In this document: piece by piece, positions 34,410 through 42,627 of the stretch | Layout: each line of letters opens with the position of its first letter | How positions within the stretch are numbered: position 1 is the first letter of the stretch | Origin: Actinomadura xylanilytica | GTDB taxonomy: Bacteria; Actinomycetota; Actinomycetes; Streptosporangiales; Streptosporangiaceae | Reading direction: 5' to 3' | Length of the DNA stretch: 64,000 nucleotides | Assembly (NCBI RefSeq): GCF_030283145.1 | Contig: NZ_JASNWE010000002.1 | Location: 248,001 to 312,000, forward strand | Position numbers and translations under genes: made by a program | The notes under the pieces: generated by a model | What the model was told of the DNA's origin: nothing | Seen by the model: the letters and a program-made list of their open reading frames with translations, nothing else | Database searches by the model: none

Positions 34410-35813
34410 CTACCTGGTGCCACTCGGGCCTCCGATACCGGAGAAATCGGGGGGAGGGGGATTGTAAGGAGGAATGTACGGCGCAGGCGGGGGGGTGTAG
34501 GGAGCAACCCGCGACGACCCCGTATCTCCGGCAGGGGGTGGATCGCCACCAGGATCACTGGAGGTAGGAGAGGCGCCGGACGGACCACCCGAGGAACCGC
34601 CCGAGCTTCCAGCACTGCGCGAACCGCCACGACCACCCGGGTTCGAACCTGCGTTGGGGGCCTGAGGAGCGGTCGGCGCAGAAGTCGATCCACCGCCGCC
34701 CGAGCCCCCGGTCGGCCCAGTAGGCGTTCCGCCTCCGCCTCCGCCGCCGCCTCCGCCGCCGCCGCCGCCGCCTCCTCCGCCTCCGCCGCCGCCTCCGCCG
34801 CCGCCGCCGCCTCCGCCGCCGTTGTTTCCGCCGCCGCTGTTTCCGTCGTCGCTTCCACTCGGACCGTTGTTTGAGTTAGGAGTCGATCCACCGCCGCCGG
34901 GCACGAACGAGCGGAGCCGCTTCCTCATGGCCTGAGAGGTGCCGCCGTACGCGAAATGACCGACCTGGCGGACGCCGAAGGAACTGTAGCCCTCCGTGGC
35001 CGCAGGCATCACGGTGCGCAGGACCGCGGGCAGGGCGAATACCGAGCCGGCGACGAGGGCCAGACCGAAAAGACGGTCGGCCTCATACTTGGACGTCATC
35101 AGGCCCAGGGCTGAGGCGTAAATCGTCGCAATGACCGGTTTGACGATGATCAACGAGATCACCATGCCGATGCAACTTCTGTAAGCAGCATCTCCGTACT
35201 TGGTGAACCTCGATGCCGCCACCGCTGGGAGGATCCCCACCAGAACTATCAGGGCTCCGCTCCGGAAGAGCATCAAGACAAACTGGATGCACGATGAGAT
35301 CGCCGCACCGAGGGCGAAGAAGGCGAGGATGAACGACTGGCCATTCTTATCACCGCCGAGCAGTTGGAACCCGCTGTTCCAGTTGTCCTTCCAGGCATCG
35401 CCCTTCGGCTTCATGTGGTTGATGATCAATTGGGAGTACTGATCTCCGGCGATATTCGCCAGATTGACCAGAGTAGCCAGGGTGAGCATGATCACCGCCA
35501 GCTCAAAGAACTGCTGGAGCGCTTCCCTGAAGGGTGCACCCTTGCGCTGGATGGCGATACGGAAGGCCGCAACGAGAAGCCCGGCGAACGCAAACGCAGC
35601 AATCAGCCAGTTAGTGTACAGACGGAGATCATAAAGGACACCGCCCGGCCCTTTTTCCCCGGTCAGTTGCACATTGTAAGCGCTACCACCACCGCTGATC
35701 CACCAGGTCAGGAACAGATCGAAGGATCCCAGTGCCCATTCCCCCAGCTTCTCGACGAGCCAGGACCATGTATCATTGAGGGCTTCTTTCACCAGGCAGC
35801 ACCCGGGCGGCAC
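34410..35813 (-). CDS. TrbL/VirB6-like channel protein with poly-glycine tail
   Basis: 467 residues. Five or more membrane segments (e.g. WLIAAFAFAGLLVAAF, FFELAVIMLTLATLV, FILAFFALGAAI, LIVLVGILPAVA) match the polytopic TrbL/VirB6 channel component. The C-terminal third is low complexity: a 31-residue glycine run (34728-34820), then Ser/Gly- and Pro-rich repeats ending in PPYNPPPPDFSGIGG. Such tails may be disordered spacers on the inner or outer face. The start is uncertain: GTG 35813 or GTG 35792 (VKEALNDTW). Confidence 0.8.
   Translation of the reverse strand: MPPGCCLVKEALNDTWSWLVEKLGEWALGSFDLFLTWWISGGGSAYNVQLTGEKGPGGVLYDLRLYTNWLIAAFAFAGLLVAAFRIAIQRKGAPFREALQQFFELAVIMLTLATLVNLANIAGDQYSQLIINHMKPKGDAWKDNWNSGFQLLGGDKNGQSFILAFFALGAAISSCIQFVLMLFRSGALIVLVGILPAVAASRFTKYGDAAYRSCIGMVISLIIVKPVIATIYASALGLMTSKYEADRLFGLALVAGSVFALPAVLRTVMPAATEGYSSFGVRQVGHFAYGGTSQAMRKRLRSFVPGGGGSTPNSNNGPSGSDDGNSGGGNNGGGGGGGGGGGGGGGGGGGGGGGGGGGGGGGTPTGPTGGSGGGGSTSAPTAPQAPNAGSNPGGRGGSRSAGSSGGSSGGPSGASPTSSDPGGDPPPAGDTGSSRVAPYTPPPAPYIPPYNPPPPDFSGIGGPSGTR
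34728..34820 (-). repeat. poly-glycine-coding GCC/TCC tract
   Basis: Thirty-one uninterrupted glycine codons in the TrbL-like gene, built from GGC and GGA triplets. The tract is prone to slippage, so its length could vary between strains or by assembly error. Changes in multiples of three keep the frame. Confidence 0.85.
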
Positions 35814-35859
35814 ACAAGGATCGCGGAATTGCTTGGTTCAGGCACGTGGACTCCCAATC

Positions 35860-36999
35860 TCAGAACGGGTCGACCAGGAGAGAGACAAAGGCGATCGCCA
35901 CCCCGGAGGCTGCGCTGACGGATGCGATCATCACCCAGCCCAGTTCGGTGAAATTCGCGCCGGCCTCGCCTCTCTTGTGCTTGATCGTCATTCTGCCGCC
36001 CACCACGACGAAGCCCGCCACACATCCGCCCAGGACGGTCCAGACCAACCAGCGCAGCATTATCGCCACCGGTCGGGTGGCCTTGCCGATGTCAGCCGGG
36101 TGGCCACGCGGGAGCGCCAGGTCGGGCCTGGCGTTGATGTCGGGGGGCCTTCCGACGGCAGGCCGGAGTTTCGTTTCCTTCATGAGCTTAGTGGCGTCTT
36201 TTTCGCACTGCGGCGGGAACATCCCGCTGATGTGCTGCCATTGGTGGCAGTACTCGTACACTCCCCCGACACAGGTGATCTTCTCCTTGTCGGACATACC
36301 GTCTTTCCAGCAGTCGCCGGTCTTTCGCTCTACCACGGGCCATTCTTTGCTATCGCTGGTGTTGCAGTACGCGTCCAGATCCTTGTCGCTGCGGGACAGA
36401 CATACCTGGAACTTGTACAGCGGCTTCCCCTTCTTGGGCACCTTGTAATTGGGGATAGCAGCCTCGCGACAATGGCCTCCAGAATCGGCGACGCTCAAGA
36501 GCTTATTCATTTTTTTCGTACGCAGAATGCGCAGCGTCAGTGGACTTCCGTCGAGGAATACCCTTCCGCGCACGAGATGATCGTCCTCTTCTTTGTCACA
36601 GATTTGTATGCGACCGCTTGCGCGATCCCACTTGAGGTAGCCACCAGGATCTGCGTCGATGGTCCTGATCCACTCCGCCGCGCCCCAGTGGGGCTCTGGC
36701 AGCGCCACGAGAGCGACGGTCGCCACCTGGCCCGGCGCCTGGGCGGCCGGAAGGGCGCCGATCGAGAGCTGTACCGGGTCGGTGAGAGTCCCACCTGCCG
36801 ACTGGGATCGTTCCGACGGGTCTGAGATACCCGGGACCTGGCCGAGCGCCTCCGGGGCGGAAGCAGGCAGCAGGCCGAAGATGACCAATGCGGCGCCCAG
36901 CGCAAGGAGTGCGACGAGCCAGGGGGATTCTCGCCGAAGCGGCGGCACTCGACGCCGGCGGCGCTTTCCGCTTTCCGCGGGGGCGCGCCGCGGTCTCAT
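35860..36999 (-). CDS. Cys-rich ectodomain protein ending in a pilin-like two-helix module
   Basis: 379 residues. A basic N terminus and one membrane segment (LVALLALGAALVIFGLL) are followed by a ~250-residue extracytoplasmic domain with about ten cysteines (GGHCREA, FQVCLS, AYCNTS, GDCWKDG, TCVGG, YEYCHQW, PQCEKD), probably disulphide-bonded. The last ~65 residues (LRWLVWTVLGGCVAGFVVVG, GRMTIKHKRGEAGAN, then a helix) closely resemble the small pilin-like protein encoded just upstream. ATG 36999 overlaps that gene's stop (ATGA). This may be a modified or tip pilin, or an adaptor that joins the pilin layer to the channel. Confidence 0.7.
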   Translation of the reverse strand: MRPRRAPAESGKRRRRRVPPLRRESPWLVALLALGAALVIFGLLPASAPEALGQVPGISDPSERSQSAGGTLTDPVQLSIGALPAAQAPGQVATVALVALPEPHWGAAEWIRTIDADPGGYLKWDRASGRIQICDKEEDDHLVRGRVFLDGSPLTLRILRTKKMNKLLSVADSGGHCREAAIPNYKVPKKGKPLYKFQVCLSRSDKDLDAYCNTSDSKEWPVVERKTGDCWKDGMSDKEKITCVGGVYEYCHQWQHISGMFPPQCEKDATKLMKETKLRPAVGRPPDINARPDLALPRGHPADIGKATRPVAIMLRWLVWTVLGGCVAGFVVVGGRMTIKHKRGEAGANFTELGWVMIASVSAASGVAIAFVSLLVDPF

Positions 37000-37325
37000 C
37001 AGCCCGACCCGATGACGGCCGAGACGAAGAAGTACCCACTCACGGCGGTGATGCAGCCGAATCCGACGAGGACCATGCTCTGCACGTGATTCCCCCCTTC
37101 GCCCTTCTGGTGCTTGATCGTCATTCTGGCGCCGATGATGACGAACCCTCCCACCCCGCAGAAGAGCGCACCCCATACCCCCCACTTGAGCAAAATCAAG
37201 AACGAATTGGCGAACGGTGGTGCTTCGCCCTGACCGGGGTTCGGGATGCCGGGGGCCGCTCTCGAAGCGAGGTATGCCACTTGGTAAACCAGGTTGACCA
37301 TCCGCGTGGTCATCACATCAAGCAT
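36999..37325 (-). CDS. VirB2/pilin-like small membrane protein
   Basis: 108 residues, two membrane helices (LKWGVWGALFCGVGGFVIIG and MVLVGFGCITAVSGYFFVSA) joined by the basic loop ARMTIKHQKGEGGNH, the arrangement of VirB2/TrbC pilins. It lacks a long signal peptide; the ~45-residue N terminus is amphipathic. Its stop overlaps the start of the Cys-rich protein that carries a paralogous copy of this module. Start ATG 37325; ATG 37313 is also possible. Confidence 0.7.
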   Translation of the reverse strand: MLDVMTTRMVNLVYQVAYLASRAAPGIPNPGQGEAPPFANSFLILLKWGVWGALFCGVGGFVIIGARMTIKHQKGEGGNHVQSMVLVGFGCITAVSGYFFVSAVIGSG

Positions 37326-37455
37326 GTGCGTCCTCCGGGTTGATGCGATCGAGATCCTGACCGGACGTGCTGAGGAGAGCGGCGACCTGGCCTGTCCCGA
37401 GGGTCACCGAGGCGCGGCGGCCAGTGTCATGGTGCACGCGATGAGAGGCACTCAT
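37318..37455 (-). CDS. possible tiny ORF ahead of the pilin gene
   Basis: Forty-five residues (GTGQVAALLSTSGQDLDRIN near the end) whose stop overlaps the pilin start by eight bases. The overlap hints at coupling; the RBS is weak (GGACGAGC). It could be a leader ORF or chance. Confidence 0.3.
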   Translation of the reverse strand: MSASHRVHHDTGRRASVTLGTGQVAALLSTSGQDLDRINPEDAHA

Positions 37456-37862
37456 GCTCGTCCGGCGGGGTCGGGCGCCGGCCGGTACCGTCCGGCGTTC
37501 CCGCCGTGGACGATGTGGAGGGCCGAAAAGGCGCCGACTTCCCGTTGGCATGGCAAGAATCGGAGCGCAGTGCCAATGTGATCGGGCTACGTCCGCCACG
37601 TGCATGATTGATGACCCCCTCTCAGAAGGGGTCGCGCCGGTCAGAACCGATCCGACGAGACGAACACCTCCCGAGCACAGTTCCGCTCTATGTTCAGGAC
37701 GGTCCGCGAGCCGGCGCGATCGGCAACCACCGGCAGGCACAAAAATCCGGTGCGAAAATCTGGCGCCGGGCGGGCTGGTCACGGGGCGGCCACCGCTGGG
37801 AGCGCGGGGACGGCGAAGTGCCTGCTGAGAGCCTCAACGCGGCGGTGGCGGAGCCCCCTCCC
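37456..37862. other. non-coding stretch between pilin operon and MinD-like gene
   Basis: No supported gene on either strand. It should contain the promoter of the minus-strand pilin operon. I see no strong palindrome or hairpin. Confidence 0.4.
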
Positions 37863-38516
37863 TCACCCTGCGATCATGCCGTCCACGTCGCGGATCAGAC
37901 GGGAGTAGGCAGGAGGAGGCTTCGCCCTGTCCGGAGGATCACCGAGGCGGAAGGCCTCCACCCACGGGAGCTCCCATAGCCGGGGGACCCCGCCGGCGAT
38001 CAGACGCACGAGGTCGGACAGCGGTTTCGGACGTTTCCCGGGAGCGTCGGCGATCACCACCAGGCCGAGCAGCTGCACGCTCGGGAGCACGCCCGCGGCC
38101 CACTGGCCCACGGCGGCCTGGGCGGCCTGCAACCCGGCCGCGTGGCTACGCGCGACCAGCAGTACCCGGGACCGTCCGGGCGGTAGGGGCGCCGGCCAGT
38201 AGCGTCCCGCGCTCGCGCTGTTGGCGACGAAAGCCGCCAGCGTGGACGTGCCGGCCCCACCATGGCAGGAGGAGAGCCAGAGGTCGGGGCCTTGGCCGCT
38301 GTAGGTGGCCAACCCGAGCGTGCTCTGCGGCGAGGGGCCCCGATCCGCGGGTATGACCGCCTGCGCGACGAAACCTCCGCTGGGCGCCTCCTCCTGCCGG
38401 TATGCCTGCGGTGTCGTGCCCGCCATGGTCGGCGGAGCCTCGTGGCCGGTCCCCTCGTACCCCCGGGCGCCGCTCGGTGGTGGCGGCATCCCCATGGCCC
38501 CCTCCAAAAGAGTCAC
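37863..38516 (-). CDS. MinD/ParA-like P-loop protein of the conjugation module
   Basis: 217 residues. After a Pro/Gly-rich N terminus of ~75 residues comes LWLSSCHGGAGTSTLAAFVA, a deviant Walker A resembling MinD/ParA/EccA-type loops (GGAGTST), then VLLVARSHAAGLQAAQAAVG and LLGLVVIADAPGK, as in switch II and the adenine-binding strand. It lacks an obvious second Lys before the loop, so dimer-dependent hydrolysis may be altered. Such DUF6668-like proteins accompany actinobacterial T4SS-like loci, perhaps positioning the apparatus. It is divergent from the transglycosylase gene. Confidence 0.65.
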   Translation of the reverse strand: MTLLEGAMGMPPPPSGARGYEGTGHEAPPTMAGTTPQAYRQEEAPSGGFVAQAVIPADRGPSPQSTLGLATYSGQGPDLWLSSCHGGAGTSTLAAFVANSASAGRYWPAPLPPGRSRVLLVARSHAAGLQAAQAAVGQWAAGVLPSVQLLGLVVIADAPGKRPKPLSDLVRLIAGGVPRLWELPWVEAFRLGDPPDRAKPPPAYSRLIRDVDGMIAG

Positions 38517-38784
38517 AAGCGGCTTGCGCGTTCGAATTCGACCGTCCGTGGATCGTCGCCATCTTCAACCTCGCGACACGCTCGGATCCGCTGGATCCCG
38601 CCCGGCGTGATGGCCCGCTCACCCTCCGGCTCGGTCTGGGGCCGGTCGGGGCCGCCGTCTGGGGCGCCGCCGCCGGAGGCACCTTGCGTATCCGTCCGAT
38701 GACCACACTGTCTTGATCGCAGGGTCGGTGGGTCGGCGGGAGGTGGCACATGCCCGGAGAACGGGCCGACGGCGGGGGATCCCC

Positions 38785-40023
38785 ATGAAGAACATGCTGA
38801 AGAAACTCATCCTGAGAAAGCTCGTCCTGGCATCTCTTACAGTCTGGTCAGGCTGCTTTGGCGTGTTGCTCATGATGGTGATGTTCGTCGCCGTTGCGGC
38901 CGTGGCGATCCAGATCATCCATTCATCCTCCGACCTGACCCAATGCGGATCGGCGAACGCCTCCGGCCCGGAGCAGATGAGCGACGCGCCGAAGTCGAGC
39001 CCCATGATGACGGGCCCGAGCGTTCTACCCGCCGCCTACACCGTGGGCCTGGTTTCGGGACCGCTCGGCGCCAAGACCGCGCAGAACGTCGCCTTGGAAT
39101 CCGGCAATGCCGCGAACAGCATCCCCACGAACTATGTCGCTTACTACAAGGCCGCAGGAGCGAAGTACGGCATCCCCTGGTCCGTGCTCGCCGGAGTCGG
39201 GAAGCTCGAGACCGACCACGGCCGTTCCAAGCTGCCGGGAGTCACCTCGGGGGAGAACTACGCCGGCGCGGGCGGCCCGATGCAGTTCATACCGGGCACC
39301 TGGAAAGCCTACGCAGTCGACGGCCCGGAATACGACCCCAAACTCCCCGGCGACCACATGGGAAAGCCCGACGGGAAGAAGAGCCGCTACGACCCGGCGG
39401 ACGCCATTCCCGCTGCCGCCAAGTATCTGCGGGCGCTCGGCGCGGCCGCAAATGCCAAAAGAGCACTCTGGACGTACAATGGTTCCGCCGACAGCTCCTG
39501 GGGCTACGCGGACAACGTGCTGTCGTGGGCCAAAAAGTACGACCAGGGGTTGTCGCTCGGCCCCGTGAACGCCCCCGCATCCTCCTGCGCCGCCGGATTC
39601 GGCGACAGCGGCGGCTCGGCGCCCGGATCAGTCTGCCCCAGCGGCACGGACCTGGACGCGGAACACATGACCAGGCGGATGACCTGCGTCCGCGACCAGA
39701 TCAAAGCCCAGTTCAGGATCCCTCGCGGGATCGGCTGCTACCGGCCTGACGGCGGCATCGCCGGCGGCGGCGAACACCCCCGCGGCCGCGCCTGCGACTT
39801 CATGATCAGCTCAGGGTCGCCCGAACCCGACGAAGTCAAACGCGGCTACAACATCGCCAACTGGGCCAAGGGCAACGCCAAACGCCTCGGCATCGACTAC
39901 ATCATCTACCGCCAGCACATCTGGAACCCCACCCGGGCCAGCGAGGGATGGCGGCCGATGGAAGACCGCGGCGGGCTGACGGCCAACCACTTCGACCACG
40001 TCCACATCTCCGTGCTGCCCTGA
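38785..40023 (+). CDS. membrane-anchored lytic transglycosylase with C-terminal DUF-type lysozyme-like domain
   Basis: 412 residues. One N-terminal membrane helix (about 20-45), a linker, then an SLT-type domain with catalytic Glu142 (GVGKLETDHG) and AGGPMQFIPGTW. The C terminus (GIGCYRPDGG...GGEHPRGRACDFM...HFDHVHISV) resembles the DUF/peptidase-like domain found in actinobacterial conjugation and cell-wall proteins. It opens the peptidoglycan for the secretion channel, the role of VirB1-type proteins. ATG 38785 has GGGGGAT upstream. Confidence 0.85.
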   Translation: MKNMLKKLILRKLVLASLTVWSGCFGVLLMMVMFVAVAAVAIQIIHSSSDLTQCGSANASGPEQMSDAPKSSPMMTGPSVLPAAYTVGLVSGPLGAKTAQNVALESGNAANSIPTNYVAYYKAAGAKYGIPWSVLAGVGKLETDHGRSKLPGVTSGENYAGAGGPMQFIPGTWKAYAVDGPEYDPKLPGDHMGKPDGKKSRYDPADAIPAAAKYLRALGAAANAKRALWTYNGSADSSWGYADNVLSWAKKYDQGLSLGPVNAPASSCAAGFGDSGGSAPGSVCPSGTDLDAEHMTRRMTCVRDQIKAQFRIPRGIGCYRPDGGIAGGGEHPRGRACDFMISSGSPEPDEVKRGYNIANWAKGNAKRLGIDYIIYRQHIWNPTRASEGWRPMEDRGGLTANHFDHVHISVLP

Positions 40024-40075
40024 CCGCCCGACCGACCCGCAGCACGACCTCGCGCACCGACTTCAGGAGGATCCC

Positions 40076-40660
40076 ATGGCCGCCCCCGGCCGCCCGCCGC
40101 GCGTCGCCTTCCTCGCCGTACTCGGCTGCGCCGTCACCGCCTGCGGGGCGCCCCGAGCCGCACCGGAGGCCCACTCCGCCCCCACTACCGCGACCTCCTC
40201 GCCTGCACCCGCGACCGCGTCCCCGGCGGTGCCCGGCGGTCTGCCCGACCTCACCCGGCTCGACCAGCACGACGCCACCGCGGTGTCCGAGACGGCGCTC
40301 ACCCTGATGTGGACCGTCGACTCCACCACCGACCACGGCCAGCTCGACGCCTACCGGCGAGCGATCCCCCTGCTGGACAGTGTCTACGCGGCGGCCATCA
40401 CCGGCCAGGCCGGCGGCGGCGTTCCCGGGCGATGGAGCGGCCACCGTGCCTACGCCAGGGTTCGCCTCACCCGGCAGAGTCCCCAAGGCGACGTCGCCGC
40501 CGACACTCCCACGCTGGCGCACCGGCAATGGAAGATCGCCGTCACGCCCACCGGCCGGGACGGGTGGAAGGACACCCCCGTCCACGCGACCGCGTTCGTC
40601 ACTCTCAAGCGCGCGGAGCCGAGCGCCCCGTGGCGCGTGTCGGCGGTGGGGACCACCTGA
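40076..40660 (+). CDS. lipoprotein of the conjugation module
   Basis: 194 residues. Signal peptide with lipobox AVTAC at about residue 23, a Thr/Ser/Pro/Ala-rich linker and a compact C-terminal domain (VSETALTLMWTVDSTTDHGQ ... RQWKIAVTPTGRDGW) that could be an NTF2-like fold as in VirB8/TcpC-type proteins. It lies between the transglycosylase and the coupling-protein gene. The precise role is unknown. Confidence 0.65.
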   Translation: MAAPGRPPRVAFLAVLGCAVTACGAPRAAPEAHSAPTTATSSPAPATASPAVPGGLPDLTRLDQHDATAVSETALTLMWTVDSTTDHGQLDAYRRAIPLLDSVYAAAITGQAGGGVPGRWSGHRAYARVRLTRQSPQGDVAADTPTLAHRQWKIAVTPTGRDGWKDTPVHATAFVTLKRAEPSAPWRVSAVGTT

Positions 40661-40803
40661 ACCGGCACTTCAACGAGAGACCACCGAACGGGCCCGGCCG
40701 TGCGACCCCGTGACCGGGGAGCGGCCGGTCCGCGCCCGGCGGAAACGGCATTCGCCGCAGCCCGAGAACAGACACGTTTGGACCCAACGATTTAGGAGGC
40801 TCT

Positions 40804-42606
40804 GTGGCCGGTAATGACGACGACGACGTGTACATACTCTTCCTCGGCATCGCTCTGTCGGTAGCGCTGCTGGGCGGAGTGGGCAGTTTCCTGACCTGGC
40901 TGGCGGGTCAGGTGTCCGGCGTCATCGCAGGCGGTGGATGGCCGGATTCCAGCCCCACGGACTGCTTTGACATCGCCTTCAAGCTCGTCCGTCATCCCAG
41001 CGATCCGCAGGGGGCGTGGCCGCCCGCCGCCGCGGCGGCCCTGGGGTCCGGGGCCGTCTTCTTCACCCTGCTCGCCGTGTTCCTCACGGTGGCGGCGGTG
41101 GGGACCATCTTCCTGGTGCGAGTGTTCCTGAATGTGCGGCGCCACCGGCCGGTCCGGCGCCTCCGCCTCGGATACGCCTCCGGGTGGGAGGTCCGCAGGC
41201 TGCTGAGCGCCCGGGCCGTCCAGAACAAGGCAGGGCAGGTCCGTCCGTCCACGCACGGCCAGCCCGCCCGCACGGTGAAGCCGGAGGATGTCGGCTTCTA
41301 CCTCGGCAGGGACATCCGGTCCCGGCGGAAGCTGTACGCATCCCTGGAGCACACGGCGGTCATCGTCGCGCCACCGCGGCAGGGAAAGGACGTCCACTTC
41401 GTCACGCCGTTCACCATCGACGCGCCGGGCCCCTGCATCGTCACCTCCTCCCGGCGGGAGACGTTCATCAACACCGCCATGATGCGGGCGCAGTACGGCG
41501 AGGTGTACGTGTTCGACCCGTACAACTGGACCGGATGGCCGAACCGGATGCGCTGGTCACCGCTCCAGGGATGCGAGGACCCGAACGTGTGCGCGGTCAG
41601 GTCCGGGACGCTCGTGCAGTCGAGCGGTTTCGACATCGCGCGGGAAGGGAGCAGCACGCTCAGCGGTGTCGTCACCCTCATCCGCTGCCTGCTGCACGCC
41701 GGTGCGATCGGCAAACTCAACTTCCGTGAGGTGATGCGCTGGGTCTACGAGGCCAGCGGGGAGCAGGCTCTCGAGATCCTGCGCCAGGGCGAGCGCGAGG
41801 GCCGGGTCGCGGCAGGATACCCGGGGCAACTGGAGTTCAACATGCGGAACGAGCGCCTGTGGTCCGGGGTGATCCAGGCCATGCACTGCTTCTCGCACCC
41901 CAACGTCTTGGAGGACTGCTGCCCGGAGCCCGGAGAGGAGTTCGACTTCGTCAACTTCCTCAAGGGCCGGAACACCCTGTACTTCGTCGCCAAGAGGCAG
42001 AGCGACTGGGGCGGCATCTACCCCATCGTCACCACGATCCTCGAACAGTACTTCCGATCGGCGCGCGGTACGGCGATGAAGAGCCCGACGGGTCGTCTCG
42101 ACCCACCGCTGACCTTCGAGCTCAACCAGGTGGCCGACGTCTTCGTTTCGGGCGGCCTGCCCACCTACATGGGCGAGTCCGGCGGCTACTCCATCGCCGT
42201 GCACCTCTACCTGACGTCGCTGGCGGAGGCCCGCGCCAAGTTCGGAGCGGACGGCACCGCGGCCCTGCTGGACAACGCCGCCATCAAGATCATCTCAGGG
42301 GGCGCCGGTACGGCCAAGGACCTCTCCGACCTCTCCGATCTCGTGGGCAAGCACGATGGAAAGCAGATCCTGACCCCCGACGAGCTGCGGACCATGCCCT
42401 TCGGCCGCGCGGTCGTCGTCGCCGACACCGCCCGTCCCGTCGAGATGTGGCTGACCCCCTGGTGGAAGCGCAAGGACCGGGACGCCATCGCCAGCGGCAA
42501 GGCGGCGGTCGAAGCGATGATCAGCCAGATGAACGCCCCGTCGGCGCCCGCGGCCACCGTGCCGGTCGACGAGGACGAGGACGAGGATTCATCGATCGTG
42601 TGGTGA
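40804..42606 (+). CDS. VirD4/TraG-type coupling protein with degenerate Walker motifs
   Basis: 600 residues. Two N-terminal membrane helices (about 10-40 and 84-108), then a TraG/VirD4-like domain: VIVAPPRQGKDVHFVTPFTI corresponds to Walker A and PGPCIVTSSRRETF to the following strand. The C-terminal half (FVSGGLPTYMGESGGYSIAV, ALLDNAAIKIISGGA) matches the TraG_D region. Walker A has Lys195 followed by Asp196 where Ser/Thr is normal, and the Walker B position reads ELNQ (Asn441, Gln442) where LDE is normal. The family couples substrates to the secretion channel by ATP hydrolysis; this copy looks unable to hydrolyse. GTG start with AGGAGG four bases upstream. Confidence 0.8.
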   Translation: MAGNDDDDVYILFLGIALSVALLGGVGSFLTWLAGQVSGVIAGGGWPDSSPTDCFDIAFKLVRHPSDPQGAWPPAAAAALGSGAVFFTLLAVFLTVAAVGTIFLVRVFLNVRRHRPVRRLRLGYASGWEVRRLLSARAVQNKAGQVRPSTHGQPARTVKPEDVGFYLGRDIRSRRKLYASLEHTAVIVAPPRQGKDVHFVTPFTIDAPGPCIVTSSRRETFINTAMMRAQYGEVYVFDPYNWTGWPNRMRWSPLQGCEDPNVCAVRSGTLVQSSGFDIAREGSSTLSGVVTLIRCLLHAGAIGKLNFREVMRWVYEASGEQALEILRQGEREGRVAAGYPGQLEFNMRNERLWSGVIQAMHCFSHPNVLEDCCPEPGEEFDFVNFLKGRNTLYFVAKRQSDWGGIYPIVTTILEQYFRSARGTAMKSPTGRLDPPLTFELNQVADVFVSGGLPTYMGESGGYSIAVHLYLTSLAEARAKFGADGTAALLDNAAIKIISGGAGTAKDLSDLSDLVGKHDGKQILTPDELRTMPFGRAVVVADTARPVEMWLTPWWKRKDRDAIASGKAAVEAMISQMNAPSAPAATVPVDEDEDEDSSIVW

Positions 42607-42627
42607 GGAGGACGTCCGGGGGTTGCG

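Noticed and set aside
34410..34820. TrbL-like gene as frameshifted because of its poly-glycine run
   Set aside because: The frame continues coherently through the tract into Ser/Pro-rich sequence and a normal stop.
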